Positions 25,298 through 34,459 are shown, numbered from the stretch's first letter. The stretch is DNA of 64,000 nt from Methylomonas sp. (GCA_026988155.1 JALSLW010000080.1:1-64000); one strand, 5' to 3'. The notes: generated from the sequence alone by a model not told the origin. Translations and numbers: made by a program.

Positions 25298-28200
25298 CTA
25301 TTTCTCCGACTCATCTGTGCAAGTGTACGGTGCCTGCGGCACGCCTTCAGGATTCAGCTGCTTTTCTTTTTCGGCAGTTAACGGCTCTTCTAGCCACTGA
25401 ACATCCTGGTTTTCTAATTTATGCAAGATGACATACTCATCCCGTTGTGAACCTACCGTTCCATAATAGTTAAACCCATAGCTTAATTGAGCATATCCGC
25501 CAATCATATGGGTTGGTTTAACCGTTACACGGGTTACACTGTTTAAAATGCCACCTCGCTTCCCTGTAGTATTTGAACCGGGTACGTTGATATGTTTTTC
25601 CTGTGCGTGATACATCATCGCCATTCCATCTGGTATACGCTGACTGACAACCACTCTGGCTATAGTTGCACCATTTATATTGAGTGCTTCGATCCAGTCG
25701 TTATCCTCCAGGCCAACTTTTTCTGCATCAGTTTCAGAAATCCAAAGATGTGGTCCTCCCCGCGATAGTGTCAGCATGCGGTGGTTATCATGATAGGTAC
25801 TATGAATACCCCATTTTCCATGCGGCGTGATCCAATTGAGTTTTAAATGCGGCTTTTTACCTACACGTTTCATCATTTCTGCGGTTGACAGCATATCAAC
25901 TGGTGGTTTATAGCAGCAGAATGCCTCCCCAAAATCGCGCATCCATTGATGATCCTGATAGAACTGAGCACGTCCTGTTATTGTACGGAAAGGAATATGT
26001 TCATGAATATTGGTGTAGCAAGCGTTATAGCTTACTTTTTCAGATTCAATTCCACTCCACGTCGGTGCCGTAATGATTTTGCGTGGCTGTGCTTTAATAT
26101 CACGGAAAGTGATTTTGTCATCTTCACGTGGCAGAGCCAGGTGAGTATGGTCTACCCCTGTTTTAGTGCTTAACGCTTTCCAGGATTTAACAGCTACTTC
26201 ACCGTTGGTTTCTGGCGCTAAAGAAAGAATTGTTTCACAGACACTAATATCATCTTCTAACGAAGGCATCCCTTTGGAGATGCCTTCCTCTTTAATGGTG
26301 TAATTAATATCTTTCAGATGCTGGTATTCTTTTTCCGTGTTCCAATCAATACCTTTAATATTGTTGCCCTGTTTCGGAAGCAAAGGTCCTAAAGAAGTAT
26401 ATTTTTTATAAGTATTGGCAAAATCGCGCTCAACTACTTTTAATACGGGCATTGTTTTGCCAGGAATGGGCTCGCATTCACCACGTTTCCAATCTTTAAC
26501 ATCCATCGCTTGCGCCAGTTCAGCAGGCGTATCATGCAAAAGAGGCAGTGCAACAACGTCTTTTTGTATGCCTAAATGTTTCTCGGCTAAATCTGAGAAT
26601 GTTTTAGACAGCGTTTTAAAAATCTGCCAGTCAGAACGTGACTCCCAGCCTGGGTCGACAGCCTGGGTTAATGGGTGGATGAATGGATGCATATCGGTGG
26701 TATTCAGATCATTTTTCTCATACCAGGTTGCGGTAGGTAAAACAATGTCAGAATAAGCGCCCGTTGAATTTAAACGAAAGTTAATATCAACCATTAAATC
26801 CAATTTAGCGATTGGAGCATCTTTATGCCATTTAATTTCCTGACCTTCCGCTTCAGGAAGTACATCCTGCATTACGCCATTTTGAGCGCCCAGTAAATGT
26901 TTAAGAAAATATTCATGGCCTTTAGCACTACAGCCGATTAGGTTGGCACGCCAGACAAATAAGTTACGCGGATGATTTTCTGGAGCATCAATATCTTCTC
27001 CCGCAAATTTAATATCACCTGATTTTAATTGCTCAACTAAATAGTCAGATACGCCTTTTTCATCAGTTGCGCCTGCAGCTTCCGCATCTTTAACAATGTC
27101 AAGCGGATTCTTGTTAAAGTGAGGCGAAGAAGGCAGCCAGCCTAAACGTTGAGAAACCACATTGTAATCAGCTAAATTGTGGCCCTTATAGGTTGCTTGT
27201 GCTGTTGATGTCATTAAAGCATCTGCTTCTATTTTTTCATAACGCCATTGATCAGTATGAAAATAGAAATAGGTTGTGCCATTCATGTGACGAGGCGGTT
27301 TTTGCCAATCCAATGCAAAAGCAATAGGTGCCCAGCCAGCTTGTGGCCGTAACTTTTCCTGTCCCACATAATGACACCAGCCACCGCCACTTTGACCAAT
27401 ACATCCACACATATGCAGCAGGTTCATAATGGCACGGTAATGCATATCATTGTGATACCAGTGATTTAAACCGGCACCCAGGATGACCATTGATTTACCC
27501 ATGGTCTTCGATGCATTATCAGCAAATTCACGGCCACTGCGGATAATATCTGCCTGTTTTACACCAGTGATTTTTTCAGCCCAGGCTGGGGTGTTCGGAA
27601 TGCTGGCGTCATCGTAACCGCTAGCGATATCGCCGCCTAATCCTCGGTCTAGGCCGTATTGAGCAAGCTGTAAGTCAAATACTGTAGCAACAAGAACTTC
27701 TTTGCCATTTAAAGTGACTTTTTTAACAGGCACGTTACGTTTCATAGATACGTCAACACCTGTTTGATAATCTGGCAGTAAAACTTCAACTACATCATCG
27801 TTATCAAAAATTAAGCTAAGACGCGGTTTAGTATTTCTTCTGCCTTTTTTAGGCACTAAGTTCCATTTGCCTTCTTCACCCCAGCGGAAACCGATTGAAC
27901 CGTTAGGTGCAATAATATCGCCTGATTTTTCATCAATAACGACTGTTTTCCAGTCTGGGTTGTTTTTTTCGCCTAGTGAGTCATCAAAATCGGCTGCACG
28001 AAGAAAACGACCGTTAATATACGATTTATTGTGTTTTTCCAATATGACCAGCATCGGCATATCAGTATAAGTACGTGTATATTCTTCAAAATAGGCATCC
28101 TGGCTATCAATGAAGAATTCTTTTAAGGCAACGTGCCCCATAGCTAAAAAGATGGCTGCATCTGTACCCTGTTTAGCCGGCATCCAAAGATCGGCAAATT

Positions 28201-29068
28201 TTACGTATTCAGCATAATCAGGGGAAATGGCAACGACTTTTGCACCCTTATAGCGAACTTCAGCATAGAAATGTGCATCAGGTGTTCGGGTCATTGGCAA
28301 GTTGGAACCGGCAACGACTATATAGGTTGAGTTGTACCAGTCAGCAGATTCAGGTACGTCCGTCTGCTCCCCCCAAGTTTGCGGTGACGCAGGCGGCAGA
28401 TCACAATACCAATCATAAAAAGATAAAACAGCGCCGCCAATTAATGATAAATAACGGCTTCCGGCCGCGTAACTGATCATCGACATGGCAGGAATAGGGG
28501 AGAAGCCGGCTATTCTGTCAGGACCATGTGCTTTAATGGTGTATATGTTAGAGGCTGCAATTATTTCAGAAACTTCTTCCCAGTCAACCCGAACAAAACC
28601 GCCTAGGCCACGGACAGCAGTGTATTTTTTACGTTTTTCTGGATCTTCCTGAATGGCCGCCCAGGCTTCAACAGGGTCTTTGCCAGCATCACGTTCTTCT
28701 CTATATAAAGAGACAAGACGCTCACGGATAAGAGGGTGCTTTACGCGCAATGGACTATATAAATACCAGGAGAAACTCGCGCCACGCGGACAGCCGCGCG
28801 GTTCATGATTAGGCATGTCAGGTCGCGTTCGGGGGTAGTCAGTCGCTTGCATTTCAAAAGCAACCAAGCCATTTTTAACATGGATGTTCCACGAACAGCT
28901 GCCGGTACAGTTTACGCCATGCGTAGAACGTACAACTTTATCGAAACGCCAGCGGTTACGGTAACCGTCTTCCCATTGGCGATCTTCGTTAGTGACTATT
29001 CCGTGCTTACCCGAAAAGGTACTCTGGACTTTTTTGAAAAAATTAAGACGGTCTAAAAAATGACTCAT
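25298..29068 (-). CDS. narG: Respiratory nitrate reductase, molybdopterin alpha subunit
   Basis: A 1256-residue catalytic subunit, the usual NarG length, reducing nitrate to nitrite on the cytoplasmic side with a bis-MGD molybdenum centre. The proximal [4Fe-4S] site follows the HxxxCxxxC pattern (His50, Cys54, Cys58 in HGVNCTGSCSW). The molybdenum-ligand region TRTPDAHF is present, as is the inactive Tat-like N-terminus of cytoplasmic NarG (no signal peptide). Other family markers: NHEPRGCPRGASFSWYLYSP and DMHPFIHPL. The ribosome-binding site AGGAG is 8 bp upstream. It heads narGHJI, 161 bp downstream of the NarK gene. No narXL regulators are in the window. Confidence 0.97.
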   Translation of the reverse strand: MSHFLDRLNFFKKVQSTFSGKHGIVTNEDRQWEDGYRNRWRFDKVVRSTHGVNCTGSCSWNIHVKNGLVAFEMQATDYPRTRPDMPNHEPRGCPRGASFSWYLYSPLRVKHPLIRERLVSLYREERDAGKDPVEAWAAIQEDPEKRKKYTAVRGLGGFVRVDWEEVSEIIAASNIYTIKAHGPDRIAGFSPIPAMSMISYAAGSRYLSLIGGAVLSFYDWYCDLPPASPQTWGEQTDVPESADWYNSTYIVVAGSNLPMTRTPDAHFYAEVRYKGAKVVAISPDYAEYVKFADLWMPAKQGTDAAIFLAMGHVALKEFFIDSQDAYFEEYTRTYTDMPMLVILEKHNKSYINGRFLRAADFDDSLGEKNNPDWKTVVIDEKSGDIIAPNGSIGFRWGEEGKWNLVPKKGRRNTKPRLSLIFDNDDVVEVLLPDYQTGVDVSMKRNVPVKKVTLNGKEVLVATVFDLQLAQYGLDRGLGGDIASGYDDASIPNTPAWAEKITGVKQADIIRSGREFADNASKTMGKSMVILGAGLNHWYHNDMHYRAIMNLLHMCGCIGQSGGGWCHYVGQEKLRPQAGWAPIAFALDWQKPPRHMNGTTYFYFHTDQWRYEKIEADALMTSTAQATYKGHNLADYNVVSQRLGWLPSSPHFNKNPLDIVKDAEAAGATDEKGVSDYLVEQLKSGDIKFAGEDIDAPENHPRNLFVWRANLIGCSAKGHEYFLKHLLGAQNGVMQDVLPEAEGQEIKWHKDAPIAKLDLMVDINFRLNSTGAYSDIVLPTATWYEKNDLNTTDMHPFIHPLTQAVDPGWESRSDWQIFKTLSKTFSDLAEKHLGIQKDVVALPLLHDTPAELAQAMDVKDWKRGECEPIPGKTMPVLKVVERDFANTYKKYTSLGPLLPKQGNNIKGIDWNTEKEYQHLKDINYTIKEEGISKGMPSLEDDISVCETILSLAPETNGEVAVKSWKALSTKTGVDHTHLALPREDDKITFRDIKAQPRKIITAPTWSGIESEKVSYNACYTNIHEHIPFRTITGRAQFYQDHQWMRDFGEAFCCYKPPVDMLSTAEMMKRVGKKPHLKLNWITPHGKWGIHSTYHDNHRMLTLSRGGPHLWISETDAEKVGLEDNDWIEALNINGATIARVVVSQRIPDGMAMMYHAQEKHINVPGSNTTGKRGGILNSVTRVTVKPTHMIGGYAQLSYGFNYYGTVGSQRDEYVILHKLENQDVQWLEEPLTAEKEKQLNPEGVPQAPYTCTDESEK

Positions 29069-29114
29069 CGATTTTTCTCCTGGATTTTAGGATTGAAACA
29101 ATTCTATCTGGAGC

Positions 29115-29150
29115 AGATTGGTGCGGATAATGTTAACTATGCACCAATCT
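29115..29150. promoter_or_regulatory. Long hairpin between the 537-residue narK and narG
   Basis: AGATTGGTGC (29115-29124) pairs perfectly with GCACCAATCT (29141-29150), 16-base loop. It lies ~47 bp upstream of the narG start. Without an adjacent T-tract it is better read as a processing or stability element, or a protein-binding palindrome, than a terminator. A TTGAT half-site for FNR follows at 29150-29154 but its partner half does not match. Confidence 0.5.
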
Positions 29151-29229
29151 TGATAGAAATTGGTTAGAAATAGGTGCTACCTTCTAATTTTAGACTATAG
29201 AGCATACTTTATGCCATTATTATTGCTGT

Positions 29230-30843
29230 CTATGGATTATAAAATTCGCCATCTTTGCGTAAGTAGAACCACCAGTTGATCATAATGCATACAATATAAA
29301 AGGAAGCAAAGCCCATGAGCGCCACTTCAGGTGTGGCCGCTTTAATTTGTTCGCCGAATACTTTAGGGATATAAAAGGCACCGTATGCCGCTACTGCTGA
29401 TGTCCAGCCAAGTACGGGGCCAACCTGTTCTTTAGGAAAAACCTGGGAAATAGTTCTGAAAGTAGAACCGTTGCCAATGCCTGTAGCTGCAAATAAAATT
29501 AAAAATAAAATTAAGAAAGGCACAAAAAACTCTTCTGGTGTAGCTGAGGAATAAGCGGCTTTCATGTAGTAGGCAACACCGCCGGCACTCAGTACCATGA
29601 TAAAAGAGCAGATATGGGTGACCCAGGCACCGCCAAATTTATCAGCAATCATGCCTCCAATTGGGCGAATCAAGGCACCAATAAAGGCGCCTGTCCAGGC
29701 ATACATCAAAGCACTGGGGCCGTTAGGGTTTGGGATGTCATGATTCATCACGCCATCAACTAGCAGATGCTGATAGCCAAAAATAACCTTAATTGCCAAA
29801 GGAAAGCAGGCAGCAAAGCCTATAAAGGAACCAAACGTCATGGTATAGATGATGCTCATTACCCAGGTATGCTTGTTATCAAAAATCTGATATTGACGGC
29901 CTAGGCTTTCACCAATTTGACCTGGAATAATTTTTAATAATGAAACGGTAAGGGCAATAACTATAAATAGCGCAATTTCTTTAGGTACCTGAAAGCCAGA
30001 ACCGTTAACAGTTTCAGGCAGCATGAGCCAAAGACCAAAAATAGCACTGATAAAACCGATTAGAAGCATAAGGCTCATCATGCTGAAACATGTAAGTGGG
30101 CTTCTAATAGTTGGAGAAACATGTTCGGTACGGATATTGTTCATTCCAAACCAAGTGAAGAAGGCAAGGGGAACAAGGAATAGCAGCCAGATAAAGCCAG
30201 CATTTTGTATATACGTTTCAGTTCCGGCAGGGATTTTTCCAATCAGTGTGCCTGAAGTGGTTTCAAGAATCATAGGTTCGCCACCCAAAGCTCCAAATAA
30301 GCCAAAGGTCATAGAAAGCGGGATTAAAATTTGCATGGTGGTAACGCCAAAGTTACCTAAACCGGCATTTAATCCGAGTGCTAAGCCCTGTACTTTCTTC
30401 GGAAAGAAAAAACTGATGTTAGACATGGAGGATGCAAAGTTACCGCCGCCAAATCCAGAGAGCAAAGCTAAAATCTGAAACACCCAGAAAGGAGTGTTTT
30501 TATCCTGCAATGCAATACCTGCGCCTAATGCCGGAAGTATTAACAGAATAGTAGTGAAGAAAATAGTGTTTCGGCCTCCACATAATCGAATAAAAAAACT
30601 GCTGGGAATTCGTAAAGTTGCCCCGGTTAAACCGGCAATCGCCATCAAAGTAAATAATTGCGATTTTTCATAAGGAAAGCCAAGGTTTAGCATCTGTACC
30701 GTAATAATGCCCCAGTATAGCCAAACCGCAAAGCCGTTCAGTAAACTGGGAATAGAAATCCAAAGATTACGGTTGGCTATTGTCTTGCCTTCAGACTCCC
30801 AAAATTCCTCGTCTTCGACATCCCATTTATGTAGATCAGACAT
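29230..30843 (-). CDS. narK: NarK-type nitrate/nitrite transporter (537-residue form)
   Basis: A 537-residue major facilitator of the nitrate-nitrite porter family, longer than the copy at 19190. Features: GGGNFASSMSNISFFFPKKV (nitrate signature 1 type), NAGLGNFGVT, GALIRPIGGMIADKFGG and AATGIGNGSTFRTISQVFP (second signature). It resembles the E. coli NarK/NarU-like nitrate-nitrite antiport subgroup. The N-terminal ~28 residues are a charged cytoplasmic tail (KWDVEDEEFWESEGK). It is the most upstream gene of the leftward cluster, with a GAGGG ribosome-binding site, so the promoter for the block should lie in 30844-31043. Together with narGHJI it would bring in nitrate and export nitrite. Confidence 0.93.
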   Translation of the reverse strand: MSDLHKWDVEDEEFWESEGKTIANRNLWISIPSLLNGFAVWLYWGIITVQMLNLGFPYEKSQLFTLMAIAGLTGATLRIPSSFFIRLCGGRNTIFFTTILLILPALGAGIALQDKNTPFWVFQILALLSGFGGGNFASSMSNISFFFPKKVQGLALGLNAGLGNFGVTTMQILIPLSMTFGLFGALGGEPMILETTSGTLIGKIPAGTETYIQNAGFIWLLFLVPLAFFTWFGMNNIRTEHVSPTIRSPLTCFSMMSLMLLIGFISAIFGLWLMLPETVNGSGFQVPKEIALFIVIALTVSLLKIIPGQIGESLGRQYQIFDNKHTWVMSIIYTMTFGSFIGFAACFPLAIKVIFGYQHLLVDGVMNHDIPNPNGPSALMYAWTGAFIGALIRPIGGMIADKFGGAWVTHICSFIMVLSAGGVAYYMKAAYSSATPEEFFVPFLILFLILFAATGIGNGSTFRTISQVFPKEQVGPVLGWTSAVAAYGAFYIPKVFGEQIKAATPEVALMGFASFYIVCIMINWWFYLRKDGEFYNP

Positions 30844-31043
30844 GTTTTCCCTCGCTAAAAATATTCAAAATAATTCTGCCACAAAGTATACGCTTATTTT
30901 TTTAAATAACATAGAGATGATAAGGGATAAGGCACGTTAAATTAGTATCATAATTGTTGTTAATGAATTTTTTTTTAGGTTACAATTCGAATATGGTTTA
31001 AGTTTTTAACCATGTTTTTTTTAATGTAATTTAGGGTGTAAAA

Positions 31044-31211
31044 ATGGCAAAATATAAATGTAAAACTTGTGGTCATATCTATGATGAAGCAAAAGGTGAT
31101 CCAAAAAGTGGCATTGCTGCAGGAACGGTTTGGGCTGACGTGCCTGATGATTGGGAATGTCCTGATTGCGGTGCAGCAAAAGTGATGTTTAAAAAAGTAC
31201 CGGGCAGTTAA
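31044..31211 (+). CDS. Rubredoxin
   Basis: A 55-residue single-iron electron-transfer protein. It has the two CxxC-type iron knuckles, Cys6/Cys9 (CKTCG) and Cys39/Cys42 (CPDCG), with the usual spacing and the aromatic core residues Tyr4, Tyr13, Trp30 and Trp37. It likely supplies electrons to rubrerythrin-type peroxidases or, in some organisms, to AlkB-type hydroxylases; both kinds of partner are in this window (32659 and 46219). It has its own terminator at 31221 and reads away from the nitrate cluster. The upstream region is AT-rich with two T-runs, so the promoter is probably shared in the divergent space. Confidence 0.95.
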   Translation: MAKYKCKTCGHIYDEAKGDPKSGIAAGTVWADVPDDWECPDCGAAKVMFKKVPGS

Positions 31212-31220
31212 ATCTCTGCT

Positions 31221-31241
31221 AGGCCAAGGATGGCCTTTTTT
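31221..31241 (+). terminator. Rho-independent terminator after rubredoxin
   Basis: AGGCCA-AGGA-TGGCCT followed by a T-run to 31241, starting 10 bp after the rubredoxin stop. This is a textbook intrinsic terminator. Confidence 0.9.
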
Positions 31242-31321
31242 GTTTTAATTGGTACTATTTTTCCGTATTGGTAAAGACCGGTTAACTTAGGTGAAAATTA
31301 CTTACTCAACATTATTTTAAA

Positions 31322-32488
31322 ATGAAATTATTTCATTTTTTAAAATACTTAACGATTGATCCTGTCAATTTAAGTATCAAATTCAAGCTGCTTTCTCTCC
31401 TTGCCTGTTTCTGTTCAATTTTTTTTATTGCCTTACTCACTAAAATAATATCTCCATGGCCAGGCTACCCTATGATTGTCGCCTCAATGGGAGCTTCGGC
31501 AATTATTCTTTTTTTTATACCCAGCAGTCCTTTGGCCCAGCCCTGGCCATTCGTTGGCGGACAATTGATTTCAGCTATTGTTGGCGTGGCCTGCGCTTTA
31601 AATATTTCTGAAACATCTACAGCGGCTGCAACAGCAGTAGGAGGCTCTGTTTTTTTGATGCTAGCCTTTCGCTGTCTACATCCGCCGGCTGCGGCCACAA
31701 GTCTAACCCCCATTATGGCCGGAGAATCGTTAACCTTTTTAGGCTATTCTTTTGTTCTTGTTCCCGTTGCCATTAATGTTATTACTATGTTATTTCTGGC
31801 GATCATTATTAATCGCTGGGTGATGAAGAGAAACTATCCCAGTGTACTGCCAGTTAAAAAAGAAATTAATCAGCGCCATAGCATTGTACAGCCAAGTCAC
31901 CGGATAGGTTTTTCAGAGCAGGATTTAAGTATGGCTTTAGAAAAAAATGATGTATTTATTGATATGACACATGCTGAATTAAGTAAGCTGTTAACTCAGG
32001 TTGAATTGAACACTTTTCAGCGTATAAAAGGGGCAATTTTCTGCTCCGATATTATGATTAAAGATGTTATTGCTGTTGAGTTTGGGACAGAGGTCGAGGA
32101 TGCATGGGAGATTATGCGCACCCATAAACTTAAAGCAATGCCTGTGATTGATAGTGCCAGGCGGGTTATAGGCATTATTACCTGGAATGATTTTTTTAAA
32201 TGCATTGATTTAAATGCATATGACAGTTTTCAGGATAAATTTCGGAATTTTATTCGGCGTACAGCGCATTTATCAGCCTCAAAACCAGAGGCTGTTGGCC
32301 TTATTATGACCACCGCAGTAATTAGCTTGCCGGATACTACCCATATTGCTGATCTCATTCCATTGATGTCTTCTCATGGCATTCGGCAGGTCCCCATTAT
32401 CAATTCAGAAAAGCGTTTGACGGGAATGGTTTATCAGGCAAATTTAATAGCAGCCCTTTATAATGAACAATTGGCACATAAAATATAG
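31322..32488 (+). CDS. HPP-family membrane protein with two CBS domains
   Basis: A 388-residue protein. The N-terminal half (about 20-180) has four or five membrane helices and the HPP motif (CLHPPAAATSLTPI) that names the family; some plant and cyanobacterial HPP proteins transport nitrite. The C-terminal half holds two CBS domains (about 240-297 and 325-385), with ELSKLLTQVELN just before, which bind adenine nucleotides and act as an energy-sensing regulatory module. Close to a nitrate/nitrite respiration block, a nucleotide-gated nitrite channel is a reasonable guess, but only from the family and neighbours. The CBS halves show ELI-V-x-x-T-D-like core positions such as KAMPVIDSARRVIGIITWND. 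Confidence 0.85.
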   Translation: MKLFHFLKYLTIDPVNLSIKFKLLSLLACFCSIFFIALLTKIISPWPGYPMIVASMGASAIILFFIPSSPLAQPWPFVGGQLISAIVGVACALNISETSTAAATAVGGSVFLMLAFRCLHPPAAATSLTPIMAGESLTFLGYSFVLVPVAINVITMLFLAIIINRWVMKRNYPSVLPVKKEINQRHSIVQPSHRIGFSEQDLSMALEKNDVFIDMTHAELSKLLTQVELNTFQRIKGAIFCSDIMIKDVIAVEFGTEVEDAWEIMRTHKLKAMPVIDSARRVIGIITWNDFFKCIDLNAYDSFQDKFRNFIRRTAHLSASKPEAVGLIMTTAVISLPDTTHIADLIPLMSSHGIRQVPIINSEKRLTGMVYQANLIAALYNEQLAHKI

Positions 32489-32506
32489 AATCTTAGGGAG
32501 GTGATA

Positions 32507-32578
32507 ATGGATGATTATTTATTTCTAACTCCATTAATGTTACATCCTGGAAAATTTGCGAAAATCAATTTTTTTTAA
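32507..32578 (+). CDS. Possible 23-residue ORF with near-perfect ribosome-binding site
   Basis: Eighteen bases after the HPP-CBS stop, GGGAGGTGAT (one mismatch to the full anti-Shine-Dalgarno complement) is followed by ATG at 32507 and 23 codons to TAA. The peptide (MDDYLFLTPLMLHPGKFAKI plus three residues) is hydrophobic-basic. The signal is striking, but no homology can be claimed. It could be a microprotein, a leader ORF, or an evolutionary leftover. Confidence 0.35.
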   Translation: MDDYLFLTPLMLHPGKFAKINFF

Positions 32579-32658
32579 GGTTAAGAATAACTTATATAAC
32601 TATTTTTAAAAGGTATTTCCATTGTTTAATAGCTGATTTATTATTAGGAGTTAACAAA

Positions 32659-33237
32659 ATGTCTAAAAGTATTGTTGGATCGCAAACAGAAAAGAACCTA
32701 TTGATAGCGTTTGCTGGAGAATCACAGGCAAGAAATAGATATACTTATTTTGCAGGTGCGGCCAAAAAGGAAGGTCTGGTTCAGATTGCTGATATATTTG
32801 AAGAAACGGCAAATCAGGAGAAGGAACATGCTAAACGTCTTTTTAAATTTCTTGAAGGTGGCAACGTTCAGATTACCGAAACTTTTCCTGCAGGAAAAAT
32901 CAATTCGACTCTTGAAAATTTACGGGAAGCCGCGGGTGGAGAAGATCATGAATGGATGGTGATGTATCCCGCTTTTGCTAAAGTAGCCAGAGAGGAAGGT
33001 TTTGATCATATAGCTGAAGCATTTGAAGCTATATCGGTTGCCGAAAAGCAACATGGAAAACGATACAAAGACCTTGCTGATAACCTGGAAGCCGGTAGAG
33101 TCTTTAAAAGAAATGGCAAGGTAGTTTGGCGGTGCAGAAATTGCGGTTATCTGCATGAGGCGGAAGAAGCACCAGAAGTTTGCCCTGCCTGTTTGCATCC
33201 ACAGGCACATTTTGAGCTCCTTGGTGAAAACTGGTAA
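32659..33237 (+). CDS. Rubrerythrin
   Basis: A 192-residue diiron peroxidase that detoxifies hydrogen peroxide. The N-terminal ferritin-like four-helix domain shows the glutamate/histidine pattern (FAGESQARNRY, ANQEKEHAKRLFKFLEG, AISVAEKQHGKRY). The C-terminal rubredoxin-like domain has its iron cysteines at 159, 162, 175 and 178 (CRNCG, CPAC). Length and domain order match classic rubrerythrin. The usual electron donor is rubredoxin, encoded 1.4 kb upstream. It is followed by bacteriohemerythrin after 63 bp, so an oxidative-stress pair is likely. Ribosome-binding site TTAGGAG precedes the ATG. Confidence 0.95.
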   Translation: MSKSIVGSQTEKNLLIAFAGESQARNRYTYFAGAAKKEGLVQIADIFEETANQEKEHAKRLFKFLEGGNVQITETFPAGKINSTLENLREAAGGEDHEWMVMYPAFAKVAREEGFDHIAEAFEAISVAEKQHGKRYKDLADNLEAGRVFKRNGKVVWRCRNCGYLHEAEEAPEVCPACLHPQAHFELLGENW

Positions 33238-33300
33238 TGTTTGGAAAAAGACTTGAAAGTTTATAATATAAAAAATTTTTCTGAGAAGGAATAAGGAATC

Positions 33301-33723
33301 ATGAAAGGTAGTAATGTTTTAGAGTATGAGGATATTCCTCAGGTAGCAATGGATGCAATGAATGATGTACATCGGGAAGAACTTGAGATTGTGAATGCCA
33401 TTCATTCTGCGATCATAGCTGAAAATGAAGTTGAAATCTCTCAATTATGTCAGCAGTGGCTTGAACACACGAAAGCTCATTTTGACAAAGAGAATTCAAT
33501 GATGGAAAAATATGGTTTTCCAGCCTACCATTGTCATCATGGTGAGCATGTTGAAGCCCTGCAAGGGTTGGAATCAATTATCGAGGATTGGAATGAAGGG
33601 CATGACATTCAAAGTTTAACCGCTTATGTGAAGGATACCTGGCCGCAGTGGTATATCAGTCATATTTCCACTATGGATATGGTGACCTCAGCATTTATAA
33701 AGCAGAGCATGCTGAATGAATAG
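33301..33723 (+). CDS. Bacteriohemerythrin
   Basis: A 140-residue single-domain hemerythrin that binds oxygen at a diiron site. Ligand motifs are in order: MNDVHREELEIV (first His), LEHTKAHFDKENSMME (HxxxE), YHCHHGEHVEAL and ISHISTMD (HxxxxD). In methanotrophs a hemerythrin can deliver oxygen to membrane methane monooxygenase, but that is known only for specific proteins; here the neighbour is rubrerythrin, pointing to oxygen storage or stress. It reads with rubrerythrin, 63 bp downstream. The sequence differs from the 173-residue HHE protein at 21866, which belongs to a different subgroup. Confidence 0.92.
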   Translation: MKGSNVLEYEDIPQVAMDAMNDVHREELEIVNAIHSAIIAENEVEISQLCQQWLEHTKAHFDKENSMMEKYGFPAYHCHHGEHVEALQGLESIIEDWNEGHDIQSLTAYVKDTWPQWYISHISTMDMVTSAFIKQSMLNE

Positions 33724-33912
33724 TATAGGGCGAAGGTATCTTCATGTTAGCCGGTATTGAATTTTGCATATTTTGTTCTGGTATGCTTAAATCTGCTCAA
33801 TGCTTTGGCAATCATTGTATCTGCTAGGTATTTTATGTTGAGTTTTGTGGCATTGCCTCTCTGCAGAACCAACTAATAATCATTAATGAGGTGAGAATTT
33901 GGAGATTTTGAT

Positions 33913-34440
33913 ATGAATGGTCTTACCGCACTCTCTATGAGTATTGGTGTTTTAGCTGGGTTGGCAACGTTTTTGGCTGTAGGGCCGCTTGCCGGTGTTT
34001 TTTTTATATGGGCTTTAACCATTTCATGGGCGGCTTATTTTGCTTTGGGCGGTAATGATGAAGCGGCTAAAAATACGGCAATTTGCAGTGTGTTTGGCGT
34101 GGCTATGGCTTGGTATGCGGCAGTTCAATTAACTAATATTCCTGCTGATGCTGCGCTTGGTTTTCCTTTTATGGCCGCTATTGTAGTAACCATTTCAGTT
34201 ATCGTTTCATGTTTAGCTGCAAATATTAAGGTTCTTTCGTGTATTCCTGCAACAGTGCTTGGCTATTCAGCTACTTTTGCATACATGCTGCAGACGCCTG
34301 ATATTTTGAATAAGGATGTCTTGCTGGGTATGGCTTGGAATAATCCTTTACTTGTCATTTCTTTCTCCCTTGTTCTTGGTGTCGGTTTTGGTATTGCTTC
34401 TGGAAAATTAGCGGCGAAATGGACAACAATAGAAGGTTAG
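33913..34440 (+). CDS. DUF1097 inner-membrane protein
   Basis: A 175-residue protein with five or six hydrophobic segments and little else. Patterns such as LSMSIGVLAGLATFLAVGPL, FIWALTISWAAYFALGG and a glycine-rich last helix (LVLGVGFGIASGKLA) match DUF1097 proteins of enterobacteria, whose function is not established. It has a GAGGTGAGA-type ribosome-binding region some 20 bp upstream plus a nearer GGAG. It lies 189 bp after the hemerythrin gene, so it is probably its own unit, and it ends at a shared terminator facing ispG. Confidence 0.78.
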   Translation: MNGLTALSMSIGVLAGLATFLAVGPLAGVFFIWALTISWAAYFALGGNDEAAKNTAICSVFGVAMAWYAAVQLTNIPADAALGFPFMAAIVVTISVIVSCLAANIKVLSCIPATVLGYSATFAYMLQTPDILNKDVLLGMAWNNPLLVISFSLVLGVGFGIASGKLAAKWTTIEG

Positions 34441-34459
34441 TCTGCTGAACTAATAAAAT

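Noticed and set aside
29140-29170. FNR box upstream of narG
   Set aside because: Only a TTGAT half-site is present; the partner half reads ATTGG rather than ATCAA. Searches by eye upstream of nirK and both narK genes found only half-sites too.
33744-33827. 27-codon cysteine-rich frame after bacteriohemerythrin
   Set aside because: Weak ribosome-binding site, short length, and no support beyond the open frame.
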